Positions 1 to 7,978 of a stretch of DNA of 41,941 bases are shown one piece after another. The stretch lies in assembly GCA_019359725.1 (NCBI GenBank), contig JAHHGR010000041.1, positions 1 to 41,941 of the forward strand, read 5' to 3'. Within the stretch, counting starts at the first letter, position 1. Every line of letters begins with the position of its first letter. The notes below the pieces were generated by a model. It searched no databases and was not told the DNA's origin. It saw nothing but the letters and a program-made list of their open reading frames with translations. Position numbers and translations under genes: made by a program. The stretch comes from Aphanocapsa lilacina HA4352-LM1. GTDB lineage: Bacteria > Cyanobacteriota > Cyanobacteriia > Gloeobacterales > Gloeobacteraceae.

Positions 1-31
1 AGGTTTTGACAAGTTGCGGAAAATCGAGTAG
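1..31 (+). CDS. Possible 3' end of a gene entering from the left
   Basis: The second reading frame gives GFDKLRKIE followed by a TAG stop at 29-31. A good intrinsic terminator follows 28 bases later on the same strand, which is what would be expected after the end of a gene. Only nine residues are visible, so the product cannot be named and the call rests mainly on the terminator. Confidence 0.25.
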   Translation, partial: GFDKLRKIE

Positions 32-59
32 CATCAGCTCAACAATAATTATTTCACTT

Positions 60-94
60 AGCCCAAAGTCTACACGATTTTGGGCTTCTTTTTG
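60..94 (+). terminator. Rho-independent terminator
   Basis: AGCCCAAA (60-67) pairs perfectly with TTTGGGCT (79-86) across an 11-base loop and is followed by TCTTTTTG. This is a classic stem plus U-tract. It would end transcription of whatever gene enters the window on the plus strand. Confidence 0.75.
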
Positions 95-246
95 TAACCC
101 CAATTCCTAGCGTTCAACACTTCTGAGAAAAAGGTAAGCCCAAGACCAGCTTTCAGGTGCATAAAAGTAGCCGATCGGCCGAACGAAAACCCCGGCGGGC
201 GATGGCTTTCCTTTTGACACCCCGCACCTGGCAACTGAAACCTGCT

Positions 247-852
247 CTAGGACGGAATAGTCGGCCACCGACTGTCGTCGGTTAGCCTGCTCATATTCGC
301 CAGTAAACTGTCGGTGGTACTGGCGAGTATCCTCTCAAAATTTTCCGGATCGCTCAGACTTGGCTGCGTAGTAAATCTGGCCATCAGACCTTCAGGAACA
401 GTACCGGCCAAAAAATACTGGCCTGCCGGATCGTGGGCATAAACATCCGTATTCCCGCTGACGCTGCTCAAGGCGTAATCATAGCTTTGCCCGTCGGCTT
501 CAAGATAGACCTGCTCTTGTTGAGGAATGCATCTAGTGTCAAAGCTTAAATGTCCCCTCCGATCTGCCGCTTCGGAGGACTTAGCGACAAGCTTTCCAGC
601 GTTCAACCGCAGCATAATGGCTGGGCCATCATCAGCAATAGTTACTTCAGTATCCGAATCTAATCTCACCAGGGTGATGAGTAATCGAGAACTATTCTCC
701 ACTTCCTGAAGCTCGACTAAAGAGGATCGTGTAAGCAGAATATCGTTCAATTCGAGCACCTGCTCAACACCTTCTTCACAGAATGTTTCTTGATCTGCTT
801 TTATGATTATAGGAAGCTCTGGACCGGCAATTATATGGGTAACTCTCCACAT
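247..852 (-). CDS. Hypothetical protein, 201 aa
   Basis: Starts at an ATG (850-852) and encodes 201 residues with no signal peptide, no membrane segment and no motif I recognise. The sequence is acidic and soluble-looking, with alternating hydrophobic/polar stretches in the first 120 residues that suggest a beta-rich fold. The first 1 kb of the window, including this gene, is noticeably less G+C-rich than the housekeeping genes downstream, so it may be an acquired or fast-evolving gene. The neighbours are a terminator at 60-94 and an AT-rich upstream region. No function is proposed; the reading frame is long enough in this composition to be believable as a gene. Confidence 0.55.
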   Translation of the reverse strand: MWRVTHIIAGPELPIIIKADQETFCEEGVEQVLELNDILLTRSSLVELQEVENSSRLLITLVRLDSDTEVTIADDGPAIMLRLNAGKLVAKSSEAADRRGHLSFDTRCIPQQEQVYLEADGQSYDYALSSVSGNTDVYAHDPAGQYFLAGTVPEGLMARFTTQPSLSDPENFERILASTTDSLLANMSRLTDDSRWPTIPS

Positions 853-1162
853 ACATCTATTCTCCAGCGATGGCGGTACAACTATATAGTCGCGTTCTGC
901 CTGGAGTATGCAGCTTGAATAAACTTTCTACTTGTATCCTCAACAATTAGAGGTTGATTTCATTTCGAGCCCGACTTGCCTTGAATTGTCACCACTTTAA
1001 CGTCGACTTTGTTGCACAAATTATTGTCGTAGTTGGCAACTGTTGGGACAAAAGCGGAGGGCGGATTGGGCACCATGGCACACTGCGCAAACGACCGCCC
1101 CAATTCTAACGGCGGGCCTGGGCGCTACAATGAAAGGGACGTTTGTCCATGGGCGTACAGCG
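853..1162. other. Intergenic region without a recognisable gene
   Basis: About 310 bases between divergent genes (247-852 on minus, 1163-1414 on plus). It is AT-richer than the bulk of the window and should hold both promoters. TACAAT at about 1125-1130 resembles a -10 box for the plus-strand gene, but I see no convincing -35 partner. No hairpin, RNA gene or repeat was noticed. Confidence 0.4.
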
Positions 1163-1414
1163 ATGAAATTTGCAGACCGGCAGAACCATGAGCGCAGGGT
1201 ACTTAAGGCGATCTACCACCTCACCCTCGAAGACCTCGATCGCGCCACGTTCTTAGGTGAAGTGCAGGCGGCGACGGGTTTGCCCTTCAAAGAAGTGCAG
1301 GACGTGTGCAAAGCCCTGCAAAAATCCGGCTACATCGAGCGGACCAATCTGCGCATTGCCATCACCGACGAGGGAATCGCCTACAGCGAGAAGCTCATCG
1401 AACAGAACCGCTGA
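1163..1414 (+). CDS. Small winged-helix-like protein, 83 aa
   Basis: The 83-residue product from the ATG at 1163 reads like a compact winged helix-turn-helix. Helices cover residues about 5-20, 25-33 and 37-50 (KEVQDVCKALQKSGYIER resembles a recognition helix running into a wing). A short beta hairpin follows (LRIAITDEGIAY), then a C-terminal helix. This is the layout of MarR/PadR-like or minimal DNA-binding wHTH proteins, but no family assignment is possible by eye. The frame stays open upstream to a TTG at 1043 and an ATG at 1130. I prefer 1163 because the folded-looking sequence starts there and TACAAT just before 1130 looks like promoter. It is a likely regulator or nucleic-acid-binding protein by inference only. 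Confidence 0.6.
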   Translation: MKFADRQNHERRVLKAIYHLTLEDLDRATFLGEVQAATGLPFKEVQDVCKALQKSGYIERTNLRIAITDEGIAYSEKLIEQNR

Positions 1415-1538
1415 GGCGAACCGCTTGGTGAGTTGTGTAGATTCCTCATAAAGGCTTTCCCGCCCGGATGGCGCTGGTAGACTGTCGCCGTAACCCTCCC
1501 GATCCCCGTCCGGGAATCGGTACCAACACCAAAATTTT

Positions 1539-2522
1539 ATGTATAAGCTACTTTTCTGCCTGCTCCTGCTCGGGACGTTCGCCCCACAGATGTGGGCGCA
1601 AACTTCGCCTCCTATTGAACTGAACGCCACGACTACCAATGCCCGCCACGGCGAAGCGGTGCGCCAGTCGGTGGTCGAGAACTGGCAGCTGCCCCGCCTG
1701 ATGAGCGATGCCACCGTCCGGGTGCGGGCGACGGTGCTCCTCAGCGGTGCAGTGGTCGAACCGGAACTGGTGAGCGAACTGCCGCCGGGACCGGAACTGG
1801 AGGAAGTCCGCCGCAGCTTGAAGGAAGCGATCGGCCGCACGGTGGCCGCTGTGCCGCCCGGTCCCATCGAGTTCACGATCACCGCCCGCTCGGGCGGAGC
1901 GTACCTGGAGGGCTGCTTTCCGCTCAAGGTGTACGTCGATCCGCGCCTGCAAGATAGCCCCGAACCGGTCCCGTCAGTATTGCTCGAAGCAATCGCCAAG
2001 GGGACGGAACGCTGGAACCGGCTGATGGCGGGCTTCACGCGCCGCGCGGCGAGCGAGCCTTTTGTGATGGTGGGCGATCCCGAAGCCGCCGATGTGCGCG
2101 TCGAGACCTACGAACAGTACCCGGATTTCAGCAGTTATCTGGTAAGTGACGATTCGCGACTGGCGGTCGTGCGGCTGCCCCTCAAGCAGCGGCGCGAGGG
2201 CTTGTTTGCGGCGGGCTACCGCTGGCGGCACCCGGAGGTGATCACCCAGCAGGCGATGTTCCAGTTGGGCCGATTGCTCGGTCTCGACCCGACCGCCGTC
2301 CCCAACAACGTGCTGTTTCCGGGTGCCTCCTACGCCCTGGATGCCCGCTCGATCCACGGCTCGACGGAGTTGCTGCACAGCGTCGTGGTACTCGGCAGCG
2401 GTCCGGATCTCTCGGAGGAAGGCCGCACCGCGCGGACGATCATCCCCCAGCAACTGCGCTCGGCGGAGGTAATGATGCGTATGCACAGCTGCGGCCAGAC
2501 AGCCGGTCTTCCAACTCGCTGA
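1539..2522 (+). CDS. Exported protein with TonB-C-like and degenerate metzincin-like domains
   Basis: 327 residues. A signal peptide is clear (hydrophobic residues 3-15, Ala-X-Ala-like cleavage near MWAQ, about residue 20). Residues about 40-100 resemble a TonB C-terminal fold (SVVENWQLP followed by V-rich strands). Residues about 150-265 have the outline of a matrixin-type peptidase: a TERWN helix, an ADVRVE strand, then AMFQLGRLLGLD (239-250) and PNNVLFPG (254-262). These sit where active enzymes have an HExGHxLGLGH zinc site and a Met-turn. The aligned catalytic positions are F241, Q242, R245 and D250, so zinc binding and catalysis should be lost. This is probably a periplasmic pseudoenzyme or binding protein. 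The domain assignment is by eye and needs a profile search. Confidence 0.6.
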   Translation: MYKLLFCLLLLGTFAPQMWAQTSPPIELNATTTNARHGEAVRQSVVENWQLPRLMSDATVRVRATVLLSGAVVEPELVSELPPGPELEEVRRSLKEAIGRTVAAVPPGPIEFTITARSGGAYLEGCFPLKVYVDPRLQDSPEPVPSVLLEAIAKGTERWNRLMAGFTRRAASEPFVMVGDPEAADVRVETYEQYPDFSSYLVSDDSRLAVVRLPLKQRREGLFAAGYRWRHPEVITQQAMFQLGRLLGLDPTAVPNNVLFPGASYALDARSIHGSTELLHSVVVLGSGPDLSEEGRTARTIIPQQLRSAEVMMRMHSCGQTAGLPTR

Positions 2523-2533
2523 AGAGCGGGTCT

Positions 2534-3112
2534 TTAGTCGCGGCGGTCGCGCAACTCTTCTAGGACTTCGCGGATCGCGTCGAGCCCATTGCGTGCCCAG
2601 TACGCGGATTCTTTGGCGGCCTGGGCAGACTCGCGGGCCGCCTCCGCCGCCGCTCGGGCGGCAGCCAGGTTCTCGGAACTCGCCCGCACCATCTGGGAGA
2701 CCATCCCGGCCAAGCGGTCGAGGTTGCGGTCGAGCCGGTCGATGCTTTCAGACTGCCTATCGAGCACCTGGGACTGACGCTCGAAACCGGCCTGGGCCAT
2801 TTCGGACTGTTGACGAAACCCCTCGCGCATCAGTTCGGACTGTCGACGAAAATCTTCGCGCATCAGTTCGGTCTGTTGGCGAAAATCCTCGCGAATGCTC
2901 TCGGAGTGTTGGCGAAAATCCTCGCGAACGCTCTCGGAGTGTTGGCGAAAATCCTCGCGAACGCTCTCGGAGTGTCGGCGAAAATCCTCGCGAACGCTCT
3001 CGGAGTGTTGGCGGAACCCTTCGCGGATACTGAGGTTGGTCTGCTCGACCACCGTAACCAACCGATCCAATCGGGCATCGATGTTGTCCAGGCGTTGCTC
3101 AGTGCTCATCAA
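2534..3112 (-). CDS. Coiled-coil protein of 11-residue repeats
   Basis: 192 residues, start ATG at 3110-3112 (a second Met follows directly). Residues 1-29 are a short leader helix. Residues 30-117 are seven near-identical hendecads of the form REDFRQHSESV plus a degenerate eighth. Residues about 118-192 are an Ala/Glu/Arg-rich helix. Hendecad periodicity is typical of long, slightly right-handed coiled coils, so this is probably a rod-like oligomer. No signal peptide or membrane segment is visible. It lies 24 bases downstream of cobK on the same strand and could be cotranscribed with it, but nothing in the sequence ties it to cobalamin synthesis. Its function is unknown. Confidence 0.75.
   Translation of the reverse strand: MMSTEQRLDNIDARLDRLVTVVEQTNLSIREGFRQHSESVREDFRRHSESVREDFRQHSESVREDFRQHSESIREDFRQQTELMREDFRRQSELMREGFRQQSEMAQAGFERQSQVLDRQSESIDRLDRNLDRLAGMVSQMVRASSENLAAARAAAEAARESAQAAKESAYWARNGLDAIREVLEELRDRRD
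2795..3025 (-). repeat. 33-nt in-frame tandem repeat, 7 units
   Basis: Seven consecutive 33-base units encode residues 30-106 of the coiled-coil protein. The central units are almost identical at DNA level, implying recent expansion by slippage or unequal exchange. Unit boundaries are in phase with the reading frame, so changes in copy number lengthen or shorten the rod without a frameshift. Confidence 0.9.
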
Positions 3113-3136
3113 AAAAAGCGGGACGATACGTCGATT

Positions 3137-3886
3137 CTACTGATCTATTGCCGGGTGTAAAAATTTCTGGGCAAAGGCCAGAACTTCGGACAAATCGGCT
3201 GTCTGGCGGGGATAGGCAAGGGTGGGCCTGGCAATTACCACCAGACGCACACCCAACTGCCGGGCCACAGCTTGCTTGACGGCGACCCCGCCCGCTTCGC
3301 CGCCTTCTTTGGTGACCACCGTATCGACAGCGAGCCATTGCCACAACTCCCGCTCCGCCCCGGCATCTACTGGTGGGCGGGTGAGGATGAGCCGGTTCAG
3401 GGCAAAGCCGGCCGAGTGCGCCTGTTCGGCCGATTCGGGCAATACCCGCGCCCAGAGCGCGGCCCGCCCCTGCAAAGGAGCCAGAAGCGGTAGCGCTTTG
3501 ACGCCCACAGTGAGCAGCACCCGCCGCCTATTAAGTACCTGCGAATGGACGAGGGCTGCGAAATCGGGAAATTGCTCCGTTTCGGGCGCCAGGGACACAC
3601 TCGGCCGCTCGTAGCGCAAATACGGCAACCCTGCGGCCATGGCCAGCCGCGAAATCTGCGCAGCAAAAGGATGGGAAGCATCGACCACCGCCAGGGGTCG
3701 GTGGGTGGCCAAAAAAGCCCCCAAGGTTTCGGTGTTGAGGGGACCGACCCCCACCTGCCCCGGCAGACCCGTGTAGAGTCCGGCAGCCCGCGCCGTGGTC
3801 ACCGTCGCCACCCAGGGGACTCTGGCCCCGGCGAGTGCCTGGGCGATACTGCGACTCTCACTGGTGCCGCCAATCAGCCAGATCAT
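3137..3886 (-). CDS. cobK: Precorrin-6A reductase (CobK/CbiJ family)
   Basis: A cytoplasmic NADPH-dependent reductase of corrin ring synthesis, reducing precorrin-6A (or the cobalt form) to the dihydro product in cobalamin biosynthesis. The 249-residue protein starts MIWLIGGTSESRSIAQAL, the family's N-terminal nucleotide-binding loop (GGTSE). It continues with VVDASHPFA (the conserved DATHPFA motif), LPYLRYERP, LLTVGVKAL and, near the end, VVTKEGGEAGG, all hallmarks of CobK. I chose the ATG at 3884-3886 because this start matches the family N-terminus; the frame extends upstream to 3970 with unrelated sequence. No other cobalamin genes adjoin it, but a CblD-like protein is encoded 2.4 kb away on the other strand. 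Confidence 0.92.
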   Translation of the reverse strand: MIWLIGGTSESRSIAQALAGARVPWVATVTTARAAGLYTGLPGQVGVGPLNTETLGAFLATHRPLAVVDASHPFAAQISRLAMAAGLPYLRYERPSVSLAPETEQFPDFAALVHSQVLNRRRVLLTVGVKALPLLAPLQGRAALWARVLPESAEQAHSAGFALNRLILTRPPVDAGAERELWQWLAVDTVVTKEGGEAGGVAVKQAVARQLGVRLVVIARPTLAYPRQTADLSEVLAFAQKFLHPAIDQ

Positions 3887-4035
3887 GGCACGAGTGTACC
3901 GTGGTGCCAACTCCCGGCGTGACTCCGTGAGATGGGTCACGACCGGCCGGTTATCTGTGATACCGATCATGGGGACCCCCGGCCCCCGGTGGTAGGATTC
4001 TGAAGTTTGGGATCGCCGTCGCCTCGGAGTCGAGC

Positions 4036-5253
4036 GTGGTTCAAGAACCGCTCCAAATCGCCGCCAGTCGCCTCGGTTTTCTGCCGCAGCGGTTGTTTGC
4101 GACCCGCGCAGCCACCCTCGCCCTGCTTGAAGGCGTCGAGCGGGAGCAGCTTTGTTGCCAGGCCCACCCCGACTACAGCCCGGTGGGCTGGCATCTGGGG
4201 CATATCGCCTTTACTGAGGGGCTCTGGATGCTCGAACACACAGCCGGGCTGCCGCGCCCGGCGCCGGAGTTCGGCCGTATCTTTGCCGTCGATGTCCTGC
4301 CAAAGGCCCAGCGCACAGCGCTGCCTGCGACCGCCGAAATCTACGGCTACGTGCGGCAAGTGCGCGAACAGGTCCTTGCCTGCCTCGAGCGCGATCCGGG
4401 ATTGACCGCAGAAGCGCGGCTGTGGCATTTTCTGGTGCAGCACGAGAGCCAGCACGCCGAGACGATGCGCTGGCTATTGCAACTATTGGCCCCGCCTCCG
4501 GCCGGGGAGGCCGTCTTTTCGGGGGCCGACACCGACGAGATGATCCGCGTCGAGCCAGGCGAAGCACTGATGGGCAGCGACGAACCCGAAGCCCTCGACA
4601 ACGAGCGGCCCGCCCGGCAGATCCATCTCGAAGGCTACTGGATCGATCGCTACCCGGTCACCCAACGGCAATTCCAGGCGTTTACCGACACGGGCGGCTA
4701 CGGCGAGCGGCACTTCTGGTCAGCAAGCGGCTGGCGTTGGCTCTCTGAGCATCCTGTCCACAGGCCCCTCTACTGGAGCGCTCCCGACGACCGGCCGGTG
4801 ATGGGTGTGAGCTACTACGAGGCGGAAGCTTACGCCCGTTTCGCCTGCAAGCGGCTACCCACCGAGGCCGAGTGGGAAAAAGCCGCCCGCTACGATCCGA
4901 CGTGGGGTACTTTTCGTACCTATCCCTGGGGGGAGGTGCCACCGGAGGCGGGCCGGATGGGTGCCGACCGCGCGGCGGTCGGCACCCATCCGGCCGGGCG
5001 CAGCGCCCTGGGGTTGGACGATCTGCTGGGCAACGTCTGGGAGTGGACCGCCACCTGGTTTCACCCCTATCCGGGCTTTGTGAGTTATCCCTACTCCGGT
5101 TACTCCGCCGCCTACTTCGACGACGGCCACCGGGTGCTCAAAGGCGGCAGCTGGGCGAGTGGTCCGGCGGTACTGCGCCCGAGCTTTCGCAACTGGTATG
5201 AACCCGCTGAGCGGGTGCCCTTCGCCGGTTTTCGCTGCGCCCGTTCGCTATAA
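4036..5253 (+). CDS. egtB: Ergothioneine sulfoxide synthase EgtB-like
   Basis: A non-haem iron enzyme that joins a thiol (cysteine or gamma-glutamylcysteine) to hercynine with O2, the C-S bond step of ergothioneine synthesis. 405 residues from a GTG at 4036. The N-terminal DinB-type helical domain carries WHLGH (52-56) and HESQH (136-140), so H53, H136 and H140 match the three-histidine iron site of mycobacterial EgtB. The C-terminal formylglycine-generating-enzyme/sulfatase-modifying-factor fold spans about 175-405 (PVTQRQFQAF, LPTEAEWEKAAR, GNVWEWT, KGGSW, FRCARS). egtD follows after 23 bases, so the two form an operon. No EgtA, EgtC or EgtE is nearby, which fits the short pathway using cysteine directly, although that is inference. 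A 45-bp palindrome is embedded at codons 306-320. Confidence 0.9.
   Translation: MVQEPLQIAASRLGFLPQRLFATRAATLALLEGVEREQLCCQAHPDYSPVGWHLGHIAFTEGLWMLEHTAGLPRPAPEFGRIFAVDVLPKAQRTALPATAEIYGYVRQVREQVLACLERDPGLTAEARLWHFLVQHESQHAETMRWLLQLLAPPPAGEAVFSGADTDEMIRVEPGEALMGSDEPEALDNERPARQIHLEGYWIDRYPVTQRQFQAFTDTGGYGERHFWSASGWRWLSEHPVHRPLYWSAPDDRPVMGVSYYEAEAYARFACKRLPTEAEWEKAARYDPTWGTFRTYPWGEVPPEAGRMGADRAAVGTHPAGRSALGLDDLLGNVWEWTATWFHPYPGFVSYPYSGYSAAYFDDGHRVLKGGSWASGPAVLRPSFRNWYEPAERVPFAGFRCARSL
4951..4995. repeat. 45-bp perfect palindrome inside egtB
   Basis: A 21-base left arm (4951-4971) is exactly the reverse complement of the right arm (4975-4995), with a 3-base GCG loop. The unit is exactly 15 codons in phase (residues 306-320), in a loop of the FGE-like domain before the conserved GNVWEWT motif. 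It could form a strong mRNA hairpin or DNA cruciform. It resembles a small palindromic coding insertion but does not obviously lengthen the protein. Confidence 0.9.
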
Positions 5254-5276
5254 GTCCCTATTTTCCAGGAGAAGCC

Positions 5277-6281
5277 ATGTCCCTTTCCCAATCGATGACC
5301 CAGCGAGAGGCGCTCCTGCGCCTGCACGTCGAGCACCTGGCTACCGTGGCGGTGGTGGCCGGTGAGGGGGCCGATGTGGTGGCGGGATTGAGCACTCCTG
5401 CGAAGACCCTGCCGCCGCGCTACTTTTATGACGACGCCGGTTCGGCGCTCTTCGAGCGGATCTGCGACCTGGAGGAGTACTATCTGACCCGCACCGAGAC
5501 CGCCATTTTGCAGGAGCGCTCAGCCGAGATAGCCCGGATCACCGGCGAGTGCGAACTGGTGGAACTTGGCAGCGGCAGCGCCACCAAGGTGCGCCTGCTG
5601 CTCGACGCCTACAAAAAAGTGCGGCGGCGGTACCTGCCCATCGATGTGAGCGCCGGTATCCTCGAAAGCAGCGCCCGCCAACTGCTGATCGATTACCCAG
5701 ATCTGACGGTGCACGGACTGGTGGGCACCTTCGAGCAGGGGCTGGCCGGTTTGCCCGCGACTTTGCTGGCCAACCGGATGATCGCTTTTTTGGGCAGCAC
5801 CCTGGGCAATCTCACCCCGGCGGAGTGTGATGCGTTTTTTGGCCGGGTGGGGGCGGCCCTCGCTCCGGGCGAGTATTTTTTGCTGGGGGTAGATCTGCAC
5901 AAGGACACCGCTACCCTCGAAGCCGCCTATAACGATCGCGAGGGTGTCACCGCCCAGTTCAACCTCAACATGCTGCGTCACCTGAACTGGCGCTACGGCG
6001 GCAATTTCAATCTGGATCGCTTTCGGCACCTCGCTTTTTATCATGAGCAGGCGCGGCAGATCGAGATTTATCTCGAGAGCCTCGAAGCCCAGAGCGTCCG
6101 GCTCGATCGGTTGGACTTGACCGTCCAGCTTGCGGCTGGCGAGGCGCTCATGACCGAAATCTCGCGCAAATTTGATCTGGATGTGCTCGCAGCCGAGTTG
6201 CAAAGTCACGGACTCGCGGCCATCCAGCGCTACAGCGATCCGGCGCGGCGCTTCGGTTTGTTGCTGTGTCGCCGGTTTTGA
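5277..6281 (+). CDS. egtD: L-histidine N-alpha-methyltransferase EgtD
   Basis: Trimethylates histidine to hercynine with S-adenosylmethionine, the first step of ergothioneine synthesis. 334 residues, close to the usual size of about 320. Family landmarks are PPRYFYDDAGSALFERIC, the EEYYLTRTE segment, the SAM loop ELGSGSATKVRLLLD, the PIDVS motif after it, FLGSTLGNL, FLLGVDLHKD, and MLRHLNWRYGGNF toward the C terminus. The start ATG at 5277 has a good ribosome site (AGGAGA, about 7 bases upstream). It directly follows egtB, so both committed enzymes of the pathway are cotranscribed. Confidence 0.95.
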   Translation: MSLSQSMTQREALLRLHVEHLATVAVVAGEGADVVAGLSTPAKTLPPRYFYDDAGSALFERICDLEEYYLTRTETAILQERSAEIARITGECELVELGSGSATKVRLLLDAYKKVRRRYLPIDVSAGILESSARQLLIDYPDLTVHGLVGTFEQGLAGLPATLLANRMIAFLGSTLGNLTPAECDAFFGRVGAALAPGEYFLLGVDLHKDTATLEAAYNDREGVTAQFNLNMLRHLNWRYGGNFNLDRFRHLAFYHEQARQIEIYLESLEAQSVRLDRLDLTVQLAAGEALMTEISRKFDLDVLAAELQSHGLAAIQRYSDPARRFGLLLCRRF

Positions 6282-6334
6282 ATCCCCGAGGCCGATTAAA
6301 ATAGCCGGAGGCGAATCCTCCACCTTGTACGCTC

Positions 6335-6805
6335 GTGCAAATTCTCTGGTATCCGGCGGCGGGACTGTTCAGAGGCGATTGGCGCGGCCTGCTGCCGGGC
6401 TGGCCCGAGCCCCCCAACTCGCTGGCGCTCTTTTTCCAGGGCACCGGTGTGGATCTGTGCGATTTTAGCGACGCAGCGGAGCAGGCCAAGGACGCAGCGC
6501 GCGAGCGCTTTATCGCCGGTGCTCTGGGCCTGGCCCGCACCCTGCACCGGCGCGGCTACCGCGCCACGGTCTTCGACCCGATCGACGGCCTGCCTGTGGC
6601 AACCCGGGAGAGTGACCGGCCCCGCTTCTGGAGTACGGCCAACTGGAGCGACATTCGGGCGGTGCGGACGGTCACCGGGTTTCCAATCGAAGCGGCGGGC
6701 GGCTGCCACGTCGTCGTCCACCCCCAGTACGGCCGCCGGGTCTACATCGGCAGCCTGGTCTGCTCGGCGCTCTACATCGAGCTGATGGGCATGGTAAGCG
6801 CTTGA
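6335..6805 (+). CDS. MMADHC (CblD)-like protein
   Basis: 156 residues from a GTG start at 6335, 53 bases after egtD and possibly in the same operon. The sequence follows the human MMADHC (CblD) C-terminal domain. ARERFIAGALGLARTLHRRG matches the conserved helix, YRATVFDPIDGLP the DxxDPxxGL segment, and GGCHVVVHPQYGRRVYIGS the LGCCKVIRHxxWGxxVxxGS stretch. C124 aligns with the conserved cysteine implicated in cobalt-sulfur coordination with CblC. In animals CblD partitions cob(II)alamin to its two user enzymes. The bacterial role is not established, and no CblC homologue is visible here. Family membership is recognised from memory of the motif and should be confirmed by a profile search against PF10229. 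Confidence 0.72.
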   Translation: MQILWYPAAGLFRGDWRGLLPGWPEPPNSLALFFQGTGVDLCDFSDAAEQAKDAARERFIAGALGLARTLHRRGYRATVFDPIDGLPVATRESDRPRFWSTANWSDIRAVRTVTGFPIEAAGGCHVVVHPQYGRRVYIGSLVCSALYIELMGMVSA

Positions 6806-6812
6806 AGGCCAC

Positions 6813-7895
6813 CTACGGCAGCATCGAACCGCCGTTGCGCAGCAAGGTGAGCGAGTCTTTGAAGATGAGCAGCAGCGCCAGGCCCAATAGGACCACCAGC
6901 CCCGTCTGCATCACTTTTTCCTGGATGTTGTTGGGGAGCGGTTTGCCGCCGCGAATCGCCTCGATGAGCAAAAAGGCGAGGTGGCCGCCGTCGAGGGCGG
7001 GCAGGGGCAGGATGTTGATCACGGCCAGGTTGACCGAGATGAGCGCCGCCAGGAAAAACAGATTGTTGATGTCGCTCTCGGCCAGGTTGGCGGTCATAGC
7101 GACGATGCCCACGGGACCGGCCACCTCGTTGAGGCCCGCCCGCCCGGTAAAGAGCATCCGGAAGTTCTCGACGGTAAGGCCAATGATGCGTCCGAATCCT
7201 TCTGAACCCTGCTGAAAGACTTCGCCCAGGTCGCGGGCGGGGCGACGCTCGACGGTCTGGTTGGGCACCAGGCTCACGCCGATCTTGCCGTTGGCGTCGG
7301 GGACAATCTGCACGTTGCGCCGCTCTTTGTCGCGCCCGACGGCAAAAGTCAGGGGCCGGCCGGCGTGGGATTCGATGGCCCGGCGCAACTGGTCGACGCC
7401 CGCGGTGTTGCCGGCAAGCGCCTTGCCGTCGACGGCCAGCACGACGTCGCCGGCTTTGATCCCGGCCTGGGCGGCGGCGGAACTGACTTCTTTGGCCACC
7501 TGCTGCACAAGGATGCCGGGCTGCTCCTTGGCCTCGGGCACCCCGGCGAAGAAGATCACCCCGACCATGATCATGTAGGCGAAGACGATGTTGGCGATCA
7601 CCCCGGCGCTGATCACGATCGCCCGATCGAGGATGGGGCGGTTCTTGAGCAGGTCCGGGTCGTCGGCGGGGATTTTGCTGTCCGGGTCGTCGTCGGGAAA
7701 GCCGACGTAGCCGCCCAGGGGCAGCGCGCGCAGGGCGTACTCGGTCTGGGGTCCCTGGTAGCGCAGCAGCACCGGGCCGAAGCCGATCGAGAAGCGGTTG
7801 ACGTGGATGCCCTGCAGCCGAGCGGCCAGAAAATGTCCGAGTTCGTGGACCACAATTAAGACGCCCAGGACCAGAATCGCCGCCAGGACAAACAT
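6813..7895 (-). CDS. rseP: Site-2 intramembrane zinc metalloprotease (RseP/S2P family)
   Basis: Cleaves membrane-anchored substrates such as anti-sigma factors or signal-peptide remnants within the bilayer. 360 residues. HELGH (17-21) sits in the first transmembrane helix and supplies two zinc ligands and the catalytic Glu. A single PDZ domain occupies roughly 115-195. LPLPALDGGHL near residue 300 contains the third zinc ligand (the LDG motif), flanked by C-terminal membrane helices. One PDZ domain rather than two is usual in cyanobacterial and Gram-positive members. It is convergent with the MMADHC-like gene, with only 7 bases between stop codons. Confidence 0.93.
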   Translation of the reverse strand: MFVLAAILVLGVLIVVHELGHFLAARLQGIHVNRFSIGFGPVLLRYQGPQTEYALRALPLGGYVGFPDDDPDSKIPADDPDLLKNRPILDRAIVISAGVIANIVFAYMIMVGVIFFAGVPEAKEQPGILVQQVAKEVSSAAAQAGIKAGDVVLAVDGKALAGNTAGVDQLRRAIESHAGRPLTFAVGRDKERRNVQIVPDANGKIGVSLVPNQTVERRPARDLGEVFQQGSEGFGRIIGLTVENFRMLFTGRAGLNEVAGPVGIVAMTANLAESDINNLFFLAALISVNLAVINILPLPALDGGHLAFLLIEAIRGGKPLPNNIQEKVMQTGLVVLLGLALLLIFKDSLTLLRNGGSMLP

Positions 7896-7978
7896 GCACG
7901 CTCCTTCGAATTTAAAGGACGGTATTTAGCCCATTGTGACTTAAAAACCCAGGGGCCGGGGATCGCCGCCGTCCGCAT

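Noticed and set aside
2795..3025. CRISPR array or other spaced repeats
   Set aside because: The 33-base units are contiguous with no unique spacers, and they encode in-frame hendecads.
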